A DNA stretch of 64,000 nt from Bacillus sp. RO2 (lineage in GTDB: Bacteria > Bacillota > Bacilli > Bacillales > Bacillaceae_I). The position numbers were made by a program, and so were the translations under genes. The DNA is taken from contig NZ_JAAXCU010000041.1 in the NCBI RefSeq assembly GCF_012911845.1, positions 1 through 64,000 on the forward strand. The letters are read 5' to 3'. Shown piece after piece: positions 24,964-32,914 of the stretch. The notes below the pieces were generated by a model that saw only the letters and a list, made by a program, of their open reading frames with translations, did not search any database and was not told the DNA's origin. How positions within the stretch are numbered: position 1 is the stretch's first letter; each line of letters opens with the position of its first letter.

Positions 24964-26400
24964 ATGATCACATTTTTTGGCGCACTACTATTACTAGTTT
25001 TAGGTTATGTTTTTTATTCTAAATTCGTAGAACGTGTTTTCGTTATTAATGATCAAACCCCTACTCCTGCCTATACGAAGAGGGACGATTTTGACTTTGT
25101 TCCTATGCCTTGGTGGAAGGGGAATTTAATTCAGCTCTTAAATATTGCTGGATTGGGTCCTATCTATGGTGCCATCCTTGGGGCATTATATGGTCCGGTT
25201 GCTTTCATTTGGATTGTGGTAGGAAGCATCTTTGCCGGTGCGGTTCATGATTACTTTTCCGGTATGTTATCCCTGCGTCATAACGGGGCACAATATCCGA
25301 CCATTGTTGGAAAATATCTAGGTAATGTAGTGAAGTCTTGTATTTATGTAGTTTCCCTAGTATTAATGGTACTTGTGGCGGCGGCTTTTACTGCAGGACC
25401 CGCACAACTAATCGCACAATTAACACCACTTAGCTTCATGATGGCCTTGCTGTTAATCTTCGGGTATTTTTTATTGGCTACTCTATTACCGGTCAATCGA
25501 GTAATCGGTAAAATATATCCATTACTTGGTGCCATTTTGCTTTTCATGGCAGTAGCCATCGCCGCTGCACTGTTATTTACTGATAAACAGATTCCAAACC
25601 TGACGTTTGCAAACTTGCATCCTCAGGAACTGCCAATTTGGCCGTTATTGATGGTCACCATCTCTTGCGGAGCGATTTCTGGTTTTCACTGTACACAAAG
25701 TCCCATCGTTGCTTGCACGATGAAGAAGGAATCACATGGTCGTAAGATTTTTTACGGCGCGATGATTACAGAGGGTGTGATTGCACTAGTATGGGCAGCA
25801 GCGGGGATGACATTCTTCAATGGCACAGGTGGCCTGCAAGAAGCACTTGCCCTTGGGGGACCATCTTATGTGGTAAATGAAATCTCTATTTCTTTACTAG
25901 GAACACTAGGTGGGATTCTTGCCATCCTTGGCGTTATCATCCTTCCCATTACAACAGGTGATACAGCACTACGTTCTTCCAGAATGATTTTAACAGAAGT
26001 ATTCGCGAAGTTTTTCAATATGGAAGGAAAGGTAAAAGTTTTACTAGTAACCTTGTTGCTTGCTGTACCTGCCCTTTACCTTGCTACGATAGACTATACC
26101 TTCCTTTGGAGATATGTGGGATGGACAAACCAGCTTGTTGCCACTGTGATGCTTTGGACAGCGGCTATGTATCTTGTAAAAGAAAATAAATTCCACTGGA
26201 TTGCAAGCGTTCCGGCACTATTCATGTCAGGAGTGGTCTGCACGTATATTTTCTATGCACCAGAAGGATTTGGAATGGATTATAACACTTCGTTACTAAT
26301 AGGTTCTGCTTTGACTTTCGTGATACTTGGATGGTTTGTAAGTCAAATTTGGAAACATCGTAACATGAAGTCTAGCACTGTAGAAAAGCGTGTAGCATAA
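24964..26400 (+). CDS. CstA-family carbon starvation transporter
   Basis: The 478-aa membrane protein of the CstA family has about twelve hydrophobic stretches. CstA-type proteins import peptides or pyruvate when carbon is scarce. The conserved CstA core motifs are present: AGLGPIYGAILGALYGPVAF, GAVHDYFSGMLSLRH and the SGFHCTQSPIVACTMKKESHGR block. It is shorter than B. subtilis CstA (about 600 aa), so it belongs to the short subgroup. The reading frame extends to 24769, but ACAGGAGG precedes the ATG at 24964. TTGTTT and TAAAAT lie upstream with 16-bp spacing. It has its own terminator. Confidence 0.85.
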   Translation: MITFFGALLLLVLGYVFYSKFVERVFVINDQTPTPAYTKRDDFDFVPMPWWKGNLIQLLNIAGLGPIYGAILGALYGPVAFIWIVVGSIFAGAVHDYFSGMLSLRHNGAQYPTIVGKYLGNVVKSCIYVVSLVLMVLVAAAFTAGPAQLIAQLTPLSFMMALLLIFGYFLLATLLPVNRVIGKIYPLLGAILLFMAVAIAAALLFTDKQIPNLTFANLHPQELPIWPLLMVTISCGAISGFHCTQSPIVACTMKKESHGRKIFYGAMITEGVIALVWAAAGMTFFNGTGGLQEALALGGPSYVVNEISISLLGTLGGILAILGVIILPITTGDTALRSSRMILTEVFAKFFNMEGKVKVLLVTLLLAVPALYLATIDYTFLWRYVGWTNQLVATVMLWTAAMYLVKENKFHWIASVPALFMSGVVCTYIFYAPEGFGMDYNTSLLIGSALTFVILGWFVSQIWKHRNMKSSTVEKRVA

Positions 26401-26406
26401 TACTAG

Positions 26407-26437
26407 AACAGGCAGCCTCTCTCGGCTGCCTGTTTTT
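26407..26437 (+). terminator. Terminator of the CstA gene
   Basis: AACAGGCAGCC and GGCTGCCTGTT make a perfect 11-bp stem with a 6-base loop and TTTT. It is located 6 bp after the stop and is shared with the convergent acyl-CoA dehydrogenase gene. Confidence 0.9.
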
Positions 26438-26441
26438 TCCT

Positions 26442-28142
26442 CTATTCCACTCCAACCGAGCTCTTCTCCCAGTTTACGATTAAATTGAAGTATCGAAGTT
26501 TTTTATTTTCACGATCAAACCACAAATCTGACTCTTTCCAAGTTATTTGAAGGAACAGTTCTGCCTTTGCTAGTTCACGAGCATCACCAGAATTAGCGCC
26601 GTCCAAAGCTACCACACTTTCAAAAATCTTCACCATCAGGCTAGCAATCTTTTTCGAATAGACGGTTTGAATCTCTGGCGCACTACTGCTAGAAAAATTG
26701 CATAGATCCTGAAGTTTCACAAGTGCCTCTTCCACCGGTTCCTTCATCGTATTGTCGATTTGAAGTGACGCCAGTCTCTCTCTCATAGACTCTATGAAAA
26801 TACGTTCTACTTTAAAACGCCCCATTAATCTGAGCACTTCCATCCCAAGAATATTCGCGGTTCCTTCCCATACAGTTAACACCTGTGCATCCCGAAGCAA
26901 CCTCGGTGTAACAAAATCCTCAATAAAACCATTACCCCCATGCATTTCAATTGCTTCATGGGAAAAGTGGACGGCCTGTTCTGCGGTTTCTTTTTTCAAC
27001 AATGCAATCAAGAGTCGATTCAATGCAATCTCTTCTTCGGATACTTTTGCCCCACCATCCCGCATAACCCGATCAAAAAGTGACACAAGCTCAAAACAAG
27101 CACTCGTCTCCACCTCTTGCTTTACCGCCATGTCGACCAATGATTCTCGGATCATAGGAAAATTGATCAACTGATCACCAAATGTGACACGGCTTTTTGC
27201 ATAATTGCGTGCTTCCGTATATGCTCTCTGCATGATTCCAAGAGATGCAATCGCATTACAGACACGCGACAAGTTCAAGGCTTCCATCATATAATGGATG
27301 CCCTTGCTCGGTTCTCCAACTAGATACCCTTCGGCACCGTTAAAGAGAACTTCTGCAGAAGGAACTGCCCTGACACCGAGTTTATCCTTTAAACGGCGAA
27401 TTTCAATACCGTTCAGCTTGCCGCTGCCATCTTCCTTTCTCCAAGGAACGGCAAATAGACTGAGTCCCTTCGTTCCTTTTGGTGCTCCCGGTATTCTTGC
27501 TAACACCATCGCTACACCACACTGCCCGGCATTTGATGCAAAATATTTTTCACCAGTCAAAAGATACTTATTTGAGCTTGGCACCGCCTGCGTCTCATTC
27601 GCCCCGACATCGGATCCCCCTTGTCTTTCCGTCAAGAATGTCGCTCCTTCGAAAAGTTCCACTTCTCCAGTTGAAATGACATGCGGCAGGAATTTATTCT
27701 TTATGTGTTCATCGGCATAATGCTCAAGTAGGTAGGCAGTAGCCATGGTCAACGTTACCGGACAATAGAATCCAGGTTCTGTCTGGGAAAGCAGATAGCC
27801 CTGAGCGTATGAGTATAAGTAGTCTCCTCTTTGGCCTAACTCCGGGATTTCCTTATGCACATATCCAACAATCCCTCTATTGTAGGTTTCCTGTACCGTT
27901 TTTTTATACCCTTCATTTACCCACACTTCTGAAACGTCATCGCCCATCCTATTGTATTTTATGAGCCTTGGTTGCCCTTCCCTATCTGTGTGGACTGCAC
28001 GCTCTTCTATCTCATTCGCACAACTCTCCCCAAACTCTGTAAGCTCTTTCTTTGCCCACTCGTAAAATGTCGGCTCCAAGTGTTTTTTAAGAACTTGTTG
28101 CAAATGATTATCCTCTGTAAAAAAATTACGTGTCATAGTCAT
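26442..28142 (-). CDS. Acyl-CoA dehydrogenase (AidB-like long form)
   Basis: The 566-aa flavoprotein is larger than a standard acyl-CoA dehydrogenase (about 380 aa). An N-terminal extension and a C-terminal helical domain make it AidB/isovaleryl-type. Conserved blocks include LTERQGGSDVGANET, YFASNAGQCGVAMVLAR, KLGVRAVPSAEV, SRVCNAIASLG and the EMHGGNGFIEDF loop. It oxidises an acyl-CoA with FAD, passing electrons to ETF. The substrate is unknown. Its start overlaps the upstream MerR gene's end by 17 bp, with AGGAGGAG in front, so both are one operon and the regulator likely responds to fatty or branched acyl-CoA. The last residues (about 500-566) are poorly conserved. Confidence 0.86.
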   Translation of the reverse strand: MTMTRNFFTEDNHLQQVLKKHLEPTFYEWAKKELTEFGESCANEIEERAVHTDREGQPRLIKYNRMGDDVSEVWVNEGYKKTVQETYNRGIVGYVHKEIPELGQRGDYLYSYAQGYLLSQTEPGFYCPVTLTMATAYLLEHYADEHIKNKFLPHVISTGEVELFEGATFLTERQGGSDVGANETQAVPSSNKYLLTGEKYFASNAGQCGVAMVLARIPGAPKGTKGLSLFAVPWRKEDGSGKLNGIEIRRLKDKLGVRAVPSAEVLFNGAEGYLVGEPSKGIHYMMEALNLSRVCNAIASLGIMQRAYTEARNYAKSRVTFGDQLINFPMIRESLVDMAVKQEVETSACFELVSLFDRVMRDGGAKVSEEEIALNRLLIALLKKETAEQAVHFSHEAIEMHGGNGFIEDFVTPRLLRDAQVLTVWEGTANILGMEVLRLMGRFKVERIFIESMRERLASLQIDNTMKEPVEEALVKLQDLCNFSSSSAPEIQTVYSKKIASLMVKIFESVVALDGANSGDARELAKAELFLQITWKESDLWFDRENKKLRYFNLIVNWEKSSVGVE

Positions 28143-28512
28143 GCGTTTCTCCTCCTAACCTTTTTTGAAAATCTGTGAGAAGTTCATTCATTTCATCCTT
28201 CAATTCGTTGAGCTCTCGTATTCTTTCGTCGATTTCCGCTACTTTCTTTGTCCCGTATTCAATGGTTTTTTGAAGTTGTTTTGTACCTGTTCGATCTTTA
28301 TCAAACAATGTAACCATCTCTTTAATCTCATCAAGCTGAAAACCATACCGCTTGCCTCTCGTAATCAGCTTTAAGCGGGCATACTCCCTTTTAGAAAAAA
28401 CTCGTTGGTTTCCTTCAGTTCGGGAAGGATCGAGTAGCCCGAGCTCCTCATAATAGCGGACCGTTCTCGTGGAAATGTGAAATTCTTTGGCCAGTTGCGA
28501 AATTGTATACAT
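28126..28512 (-). CDS. MerR-family transcriptional regulator
   Basis: The 128-aa regulator has an N-terminal MerR HTH (YTISQLAKEFHISTRTVRYYEELGLL, residues 2-27) and a wing (NQRVFSKREYARL), then a dimerisation coiled coil (about 75-118). The C-terminal effector part is too short for a metal or drug pocket and lacks the Cys cluster of metal sensors. MerR proteins next to acyl-CoA dehydrogenases (LiuR-type) regulate fatty or branched-chain catabolism, which is the likely role here. A MerR-type palindrome and a second, larger inverted repeat lie in its promoter, suggesting autoregulation of the two-gene operon. Confidence 0.85.
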   Translation of the reverse strand: MYTISQLAKEFHISTRTVRYYEELGLLDPSRTEGNQRVFSKREYARLKLITRGKRYGFQLDEIKEMVTLFDKDRTGTKQLQKTIEYGTKKVAEIDERIRELNELKDEMNELLTDFQKRLGGETHDYDT

Positions 28513-28529
28513 GATGACGACTTCCCTTT

Positions 28530-28553
28530 ACTGAAAATTTAGATATTTTCAGT
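28530..28553. promoter_or_regulatory. Inverted repeat in the merR-acyl-CoA dehydrogenase promoter
   Basis: Perfect 9-bp arms ACTGAAAAT and ATTTTCAGT are separated by TTAGAT. It is located 18-41 bp upstream of the MerR start, where a bound protein would block the promoter or translation initiation. Confidence 0.5.
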
Positions 28554-28559
28554 TTACCA

Positions 28560-28575
28560 TTGACGTTAACGTAAA
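28560..28575. promoter_or_regulatory. MerR-type operator TTGACGTTAACGTAAA
   Basis: The 10-bp perfect palindrome ACGTTAACGT is extended by TTG and AAA with one mismatch. This form resembles operators of MerR (LiuR-type) regulators of fatty or branched-chain catabolism. It sits about 50 bp upstream of the merR start. Confidence 0.55.
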
Positions 28576-28595
28576 GTTCAACAGTTTTTTGAAAC

Positions 28596-28627
28596 AAAAA
28601 AAAACCTACCTTTCTTAAAAAGGTAAG
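28596..28627 (-). terminator. Terminator of pssA
   Basis: On the - strand CTTACCTTT and AAAGGTAGG form a stem with a TTAAG loop, followed by nine T residues, about 12 bp after the pssA stop. Confidence 0.8.
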
Positions 28628-28638
28628 TCCATTCAAAC

Positions 28639-29352
28639 TCAATCCGTCTCTCGTCTATTCTTTCCCCGCACACGTACAAATCTGTATGCAAGATAAGCAA
28701 AATATAACGGAATGGCAATATAAATTAAATAAGGGTATTGTGCGTAAGTTCCTTTATAAACGATAAATAAAGACGCTCCTAAAAACAATGTAACAATCGT
28801 TCCATACTTCGGTAATGGGACATCCTTAAAACTCGGAATCTTTATTTTACTAACCATCAAGAAACAAAACGCTGTAAAAATAACGGTTGTTACAATCTGT
28901 GGTATAAAATCTCCGAAAAGAGTTAACAGCGCCAGGATACCTCCAGCTGCTGTGATCGGAACTCCCGTGAAGTATTTTCCGGAAGATTTACTTGTACTTA
29001 TATTAAAACGAGCCAATCTGTATGCACCAAACAGTGGAAATAAACCTGCAATGGCCATGCCTAGCATGCCAAACTGATAAAAGTAAGTGTAATACACTAA
29101 AAAGGAAGGTGCCACACCAAATGTAACGACGTCCGCCAAGGAATCTAGTTCTTTCCCAAGTTCTCCATCCGCATTTAACATCCTCGCCAGGCGACCGTCC
29201 ATACTATCAAGCATCATTCCAATAAGGATCAAGATAGCAGCGTTACTATATTCTCCACTTGCGGCAAAGCCGATCGATAAGAAACCACAAAATAAATTCC
29301 CCAGTGTGAACATGTTGGGTATGCTTTTTATAAGACGTGTCCGCATTCGCAT
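28639..29352 (-). CDS. pssA: CDP-diacylglycerol-serine O-phosphatidyltransferase
   Basis: The 237-aa membrane enzyme makes phosphatidylserine from CDP-diacylglycerol and serine, the first step to phosphatidylethanolamine. The CDP-alcohol phosphotransferase signature fits exactly: DG at 52-53, AR at 56-57, Gly66, Asp70 and Asp74 (DGxxAR x8 G xxx D xxx D). About six hydrophobic segments follow. No psd gene is adjacent, unlike B. subtilis. GGAGTGAT precedes the ATG. A promoter, a hairpin with T-run and a possible leader peptide lie upstream, so expression may be attenuated. Confidence 0.92.
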   Translation of the reverse strand: MRMRTRLIKSIPNMFTLGNLFCGFLSIGFAASGEYSNAAILILIGMMLDSMDGRLARMLNADGELGKELDSLADVVTFGVAPSFLVYYTYFYQFGMLGMAIAGLFPLFGAYRLARFNISTSKSSGKYFTGVPITAAGGILALLTLFGDFIPQIVTTVIFTAFCFLMVSKIKIPSFKDVPLPKYGTIVTLFLGASLFIVYKGTYAQYPYLIYIAIPLYFAYLAYRFVRVRGKNRRETD

Positions 29353-29386
29353 AAATAATCATCACTCCGTAGTCGATAAGTCAAAG

Positions 29387-29443
29387 TCATATGTAAAGGG
29401 CAATACCCCTATAGAAAATAAAAAAACCTAAACAAAGGAACAT
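29387..29443 (-). CDS. Possible 18-aa leader peptide upstream of pssA
   Basis: AAAGGTGAG is followed 7 bases later by ATG. The frame encodes MFLCLGFFIFYRGIALYI and stops 35 bp before pssA. The peptide is very hydrophobic. Its first codons lie in the hairpin at 29421-29450, so translation would open that hairpin. Nothing else supports translation. Confidence 0.3.
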   Translation of the reverse strand: MFLCLGFFIFYRGIALYI

Positions 29444-29450
29444 GCTTAGG
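29421..29450 (-). terminator. Hairpin plus T-run just after the pssA promoter
   Basis: On the - strand CCTAAGCA and TGTTTAGG form an 8-bp stem (one G-U) followed by TTTTTTT. It begins about 10 nt after the likely start site, so most transcripts might end at about 40 nt unless the hairpin is opened. No other - strand gene needs a terminator here. Confidence 0.55.
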
Positions 29451-29464
29451 CTCACCTTTCTTTA

Positions 29465-29494
29465 ATTATACCATTCCAAATGTGGACGAGTAAA
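29465..29494 (-). promoter_or_regulatory. Extended -10 promoter of pssA
   Basis: On the - strand TTTACT, an 18-bp spacer and TGGTATAAT (extended -10, TGnTATAAT) point toward pssA. Transcription would start near 29458. The rest of the 29353-29753 gap contains the leader hairpin, the Zur box and AT-rich sequence. Confidence 0.6.
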
Positions 29495-29711
29495 AATTAT
29501 TTTGTGGAAGTGTTCGCTTGTTACTGGTGATGATTAATCCATTTGTTAAAATTTACTCTTTTAAAACAGAAGGCGCTTTTTCTAGGTGCATCAAATCTAA
29601 TCTCAACAAAATATCGACCACGTCTTCCAAACATTCGTTATGGTCCAAACTAAATTAAAAATACATAAGGATTACTTTTCATTTGAACTCTAAAATGATT
29701 TATGTTTTAAT

Positions 29712-29732
29712 AAATCGTAACGATTACTATTT
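29712..29732. promoter_or_regulatory. Zur box upstream of rpsN
   Basis: The 21-bp site reads AAATCGTAA, a C and G at the centre, then ATTACTATTT. It differs from the B. subtilis Zur consensus (AAATCGTAAT-N-ATTACGATTT) at only two positions. It lies 22-42 bp upstream of the rpsN start, matching zinc repression of the non-zinc S14. Confidence 0.82.
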
Positions 29733-29753
29733 TCACAAAAGGAGAGATACATT

Positions 29754-30023
29754 ATGGCGAAGAAATCTAAAGTAGCAAAAGAAAGGAAGCGTCAGCAGCT
29801 AGTTGAGCAATATGCAGAGATGCGCAGAGAACTGAAAGCAAAAGGTGATATTGAAGGTCTTCGTAAATTGCCACGGGACTCTTCCCCAACGCGTTTAAAA
29901 AATCGTTGTGAGGTAACTGGCAGACCACGAGGCTATATTCGCAAATTCAAGATGTCACGTATTGCATTCCGTGAGTTTGCACACAAGGGGCAGGTTCCTG
30001 GCGTGAAGAAGGCAAGTTGGTAA
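29754..30023 (+). CDS. rpsN: 30S ribosomal protein S14, zinc-independent (C-) paralogue
   Basis: The 89-aa protein is the long S14 form. The zinc CxxC...CxxC motif is missing: only one Cys remains in [15 protein letters not shown]. In B. subtilis this paralogue (YhzA/RpsNB) replaces the zinc-binding RpsN when zinc is short, freeing the metal, and is repressed by Zur. The Zur box at 29712-29732 supports the same control. AAAAGGAGAG precedes the ATG. Confidence 0.93.
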   Translation: MAKKSKVAKERKRQQLVEQYAEMRRELKAKGDIEGLRKLPRDSSPTRLKNRCEVTGRPRGYIRKFKMSRIAFREFAHKGQVPGVKKASW

Positions 30024-30092
30024 GTTAGCATCTTCCAACGCTTTTCATGCATATACTATGAGAAACCATTTACAGATGGTGAGGTGTTTTAG

Positions 30093-30440
30093 ATGAAGGA
30101 AAGCTTGTATAGATACCTTATAAAATGCAGTGTGGCGGAGCTTCCCCCTGAAAAGCAACTTTTCTACCATTATATTCAGGACGTGGAATATGCCTATGAA
30201 GATCAAGCAGAAACCCCTGACCAATATTTTGATTTACTTGTGAAACGCCATCCATATGTGCAGGCAGCAGAGCATTTTCACATGCCTGTGGAAACTGCAC
30301 GAAGTCTTATGCTAGAGATTGAGCAGGCTATAAAGGCTGAAGCAGATAAGAGAATGCAGCAAGTATTCTGGGTTGATTACACAAAACAAGTTTCTGCAAT
30401 GGAACATTCCAATAAACAATATTTTTTTATTGGAATGTAA
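30093..30440 (+). CDS. Conserved hypothetical protein with HTH-like segment
   Basis: I do not recognise this 115-aa protein. It is acidic and mostly helical. Residues 55-82 (PYVQAAEHFHMPVETARSLMLEIE region) have the periodicity of a helix-turn-helix, so it may bind DNA or a sigma factor. The C-terminus is aromatic (KQYFFIGM). No membrane segment, signal peptide or cysteine cluster is present. GGTGAGGTG precedes the ATG, and a terminator follows. It lies 69 bp after rpsN with no terminator between them, so read-through from the Zur-controlled promoter is possible. Confidence 0.72.
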   Translation: MKESLYRYLIKCSVAELPPEKQLFYHYIQDVEYAYEDQAETPDQYFDLLVKRHPYVQAAEHFHMPVETARSLMLEIEQAIKAEADKRMQQVFWVDYTKQVSAMEHSNKQYFFIGM

Positions 30441-30442
30441 CA

Positions 30443-30480
30443 AAAGCTTTCTCACAAAGGCAATGTGAGAGAGCTTTTTT
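30443..30480 (+). terminator. Terminator after the 115-aa gene
   Basis: AAAGCTTTCTCACA and TGTGAGAGAGCTTT form a stem of about 14 bp with one mismatch, followed by TTT. Confidence 0.87.
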
Positions 30481-30571
30481 CATTTGTTTAAACTAACCAG
30501 TTGCATTCCGTTGCAGAAAGTGGCACCCTTAATAGGTCAGGAAATTTTTCGGAAACGTGAAGGTGATGACC

Positions 30572-30967
30572 ATGATCGAAGTAAAAAGCTCTCCAGTCAG
30601 TGATGGGGAATTCAATAGAGGTGTATTTGCAACGGAAGATATCAAAGAAGGTACTCTGTTTCATTCCGCACCGGTAATATCCTATCCAAATGAACAGCAT
30701 GAACATATCGAAAAGACATTACTAGCGGACTACGCGTTTGAATATGGCATTAACCACTCAGCCATCTTGCTCGGCTACGGAATGCTCTTCAACCATTCCT
30801 ATGAACCAAATGCAAGGTATGAAATTAACTTTGATGAACATGTCTTTGACTTTTTTGCCTATAAGGACATTAAAGCCGGAGAAGAGATCCTCATTAACTA
30901 TAACGGTGATGTGGATGAGATGGATCCACTTTGGTTTAATATGGATGAAAACGAGAAAGAAGAATAA
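30572..30967 (+). CDS. SET-domain protein
   Basis: The 131-aa protein is essentially a bare SET domain, the fold of protein-lysine methyltransferases that use S-adenosylmethionine. GRGVFATEDI-type N-terminal strand (RGVFATEDIKEGT), the NHSYEPNA motif (NHSxxPN, SAM and substrate pocket) and GEEILINYNG near the C-terminus match the family core. The usual post-SET zinc cysteines are absent. Bacterial versions exist in Bacillus and Chlamydia, but targets are mostly unknown. A GTG in frame lies at 30557; AAGGTGA is better placed for the ATG at 30572. It is flanked by terminators on both sides, so it is a single-gene unit. Confidence 0.83.
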   Translation: MIEVKSSPVSDGEFNRGVFATEDIKEGTLFHSAPVISYPNEQHEHIEKTLLADYAFEYGINHSAILLGYGMLFNHSYEPNARYEINFDEHVFDFFAYKDIKAGEEILINYNGDVDEMDPLWFNMDENEKEE

Positions 30968-30970
30968 GAA

Positions 30971-31003
30971 AATGGTGTCCCAACTATTAGGGACACCATT
31001 TTT
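30971..31003. terminator. Shared bidirectional terminator
   Basis: AATGGTGTCCC and GGGACACCATT make a perfect 11-bp stem with T-runs on one side (+) and an A-rich start on the other. It separates the SET gene from the convergent Gfo/Idh gene. Confidence 0.87.
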
Positions 31004-31016
31004 ATTTGTTTAATTG

Positions 31017-32027
31017 TTATTCATAACTTCTTTTCAAGTCTATTCTACAGCCATCTTCATTGGAACGACGTGCTGCATCATTTATCAAGGTGAGTAAGTA
31101 TGCGTCTTGGTGGCTGATGTCGGGCTTTTTACCTGATAAGATCTCCGTGACCCATTGCATCATAGCAGATGGAGCGGACTCAGGCAGTTCACCTTCAGAT
31201 GGTGTATGCCAGCCTTCTTCAAGCTTCACACTTTTGATTCGAATGATATCGTCTTCTATCATTAAGGTTCCCTCTGTTCCATAAACCTCCAATTGGAATG
31301 GACTACCTGAAGAAACAAACCCTGTTTCTAAGATCCCAAGTGCACCAGATTCATACTCCACAATGGCAACAGCATTATCATCTACCTCATAATCAAACGT
31401 TTGATTAAATCGTGCTGTTACTGCTTTTGCTTGTCCGCCTAGTCGGTTTGTCAAATAAATTGGATGGGCGCCAAGATCGATGAAGGCACCACCACCGCAG
31501 AGTTCCTTATCGTAAAAGTGCTGTGGCAGCCAACCATTAGGATTCAGCTTTGTCGGAACGGATCCATTATGGGCAACTCGGCACCTAATGGTAGTCAGTT
31601 TTCCCAGTAATCCTTCGTCCACTACTTTTTGAGCGTAGAGATAATAGTTTGCTGTTAGTCTCGGAAGGGAAATCATCAATTTGACCCCGTGCTGCTCTAT
31701 CTCTTCCAGGATTGACCTTGCGTCTGTTTCGGTTTCTGCGAGCACTTTTTCCGTAAAAACATGCTTACCGTGCTGAGCGGCTTTTGTGATGATTTCCGTG
31801 TGCATGTTGGTGGGAGAGGCAACAATGACCGCATCAATATCCGGATTTGTGAATATCTTCTCTAGTTCTTCTTCAAAGGCAAGGTTCAGCTCCTCTGCCC
31901 ATGCTTGTCCTCTTTCTTTTTCCTCATCCCAGACGTGTGTCAGGGTAATGTGTTCGTTCTGAATCGCTTCCTCTGCGTATTCTTGTGCATGTACATGCCA
32001 TTTACTAAGTAGGGCAGTTCTGATCAT
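31017..32027 (-). CDS. Gfo/Idh/MocA-family oxidoreductase
   Basis: The 336-aa NAD(P)-dependent enzyme has an N-terminal Rossmann domain, although its start (MIRTALLSKWHVHA) lacks the usual glycine-rich GxGxxG. The downstream AVIVASPTNMH and GKHVFTEKVLAET stretches (EKP-like, here EKV) fit the family, as does the C-terminal domain GGGAFIDLGAHPIYLTNRLGG. Substrates are usually sugars or inositols. The absent glycine motif and the EKV in place of EKP are unusual, so cofactor use is uncertain. No sugar gene neighbours give a clue. GGAGGCACC precedes the ATG. Confidence 0.83.
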   Translation of the reverse strand: MIRTALLSKWHVHAQEYAEEAIQNEHITLTHVWDEEKERGQAWAEELNLAFEEELEKIFTNPDIDAVIVASPTNMHTEIITKAAQHGKHVFTEKVLAETETDARSILEEIEQHGVKLMISLPRLTANYYLYAQKVVDEGLLGKLTTIRCRVAHNGSVPTKLNPNGWLPQHFYDKELCGGGAFIDLGAHPIYLTNRLGGQAKAVTARFNQTFDYEVDDNAVAIVEYESGALGILETGFVSSGSPFQLEVYGTEGTLMIEDDIIRIKSVKLEEGWHTPSEGELPESAPSAMMQWVTEILSGKKPDISHQDAYLLTLINDAARRSNEDGCRIDLKRSYE

Positions 32028-32114
32028 AAGTGGTGCCTCCTTTTTTACGACTGTTAATTAAGTACATTCAAAAAAAGACAGAGTCGCCCCTGCCTTATAT
32101 ACAACCAGACATAC

Positions 32115-32741
32115 TTATAGCTTTACTTTTATTTGAATATCTTCCCCGATTTTTTCGTTGTTCTCATCCACAGGTGCTTTCATATTGATCTGCACCCACT
32201 CTACATCTTCTGCTTTTGTTTCTTCTAAGAGGAAGAATATAGCTCCTTGTTTCTTTTCGCCGCCAGCGAATTTTTCATTCAATTCAGCAGTATCTTCACT
32301 CTTGGTTGTCAGCCTGGAATCAGGTGCAGCAACTTCTTCTCCTGTATTTGTCACGATGCTAGCTTGATAAGCTTCAAAATTAAGAGAATTGGACGTTTTA
32401 TTTTCAACTTCCAAATCGAATTGAATATATTGAATTTCTTCTTGACCCATATAATCTTTGAATCCTCCAGCAAGCTTGCCACTCATAACAGATACTTTGT
32501 CCACATTAATGTTGAAAGAGTCTGTTTCAATTGGTTTTAGTCGGTTGTTTCTCGCGTGGTACGTAAAGCTTCCACCCTCTGTTTCAGCAGTTTCACCAAC
32601 TGGAATTAAACTCTCTTCATCTTCTCTTTCCTCAGTTTCTTCTGCAAACCCTTCTTCATTTGCTTTCTTATCATCTGATGTGCATGCCGCAAGCACCACA
32701 ACTAGTAGCCCTATTAAAAATAAGGATAGAACTTTCTTCAT
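32115..32741 (-). CDS. DUF4352-containing lipoprotein
   Basis: The 208-aa protein has a lipoprotein signal peptide with lipobox LAAC (Cys20), then an acidic Glu-rich linker (about 21-48). The remaining 150 residues match the DUF4352 immunoglobulin-like fold (FDLEVENKTSNSLNF). It would be anchored outside the membrane. Function is unknown; such proteins appear in many Gram-positives, some linked to adhesion or telomeric-repeat-binding-like folds. No obvious partners are nearby. Confidence 0.85.
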   Translation of the reverse strand: MKKVLSLFLIGLLVVVLAACTSDDKKANEEGFAEETEEREDEESLIPVGETAETEGGSFTYHARNNRLKPIETDSFNINVDKVSVMSGKLAGGFKDYMGQEEIQYIQFDLEVENKTSNSLNFEAYQASIVTNTGEEVAAPDSRLTTKSEDTAELNEKFAGGEKKQGAIFFLLEETKAEDVEWVQINMKAPVDENNEKIGEDIQIKVKL

Positions 32742-32874
32742 AGTATGTTTCCCCCTTGTGTGACTGAATCTCTTTTTTGTGTATATGGATGATTATACTG
32801 TATGTTTTCGCAGAATTGCTAGTATTCCGACAATATTCTCCGCAAATTTTAATTCCATTTTCAGGAACACACAC

Positions 32875-32905
32875 AAAAGAGGACCTATCATAGTGATAGG
32901 CCCTC
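32875..32905 (-). terminator. Terminator of odhAB
   Basis: On the - strand GAGGGCCTATCA and TGATAGGTCCTC (one mismatch) form a stem with a 3-base loop, then TTTTG. Confidence 0.8.
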
Positions 32906-32914
32906 TCCAAACTA

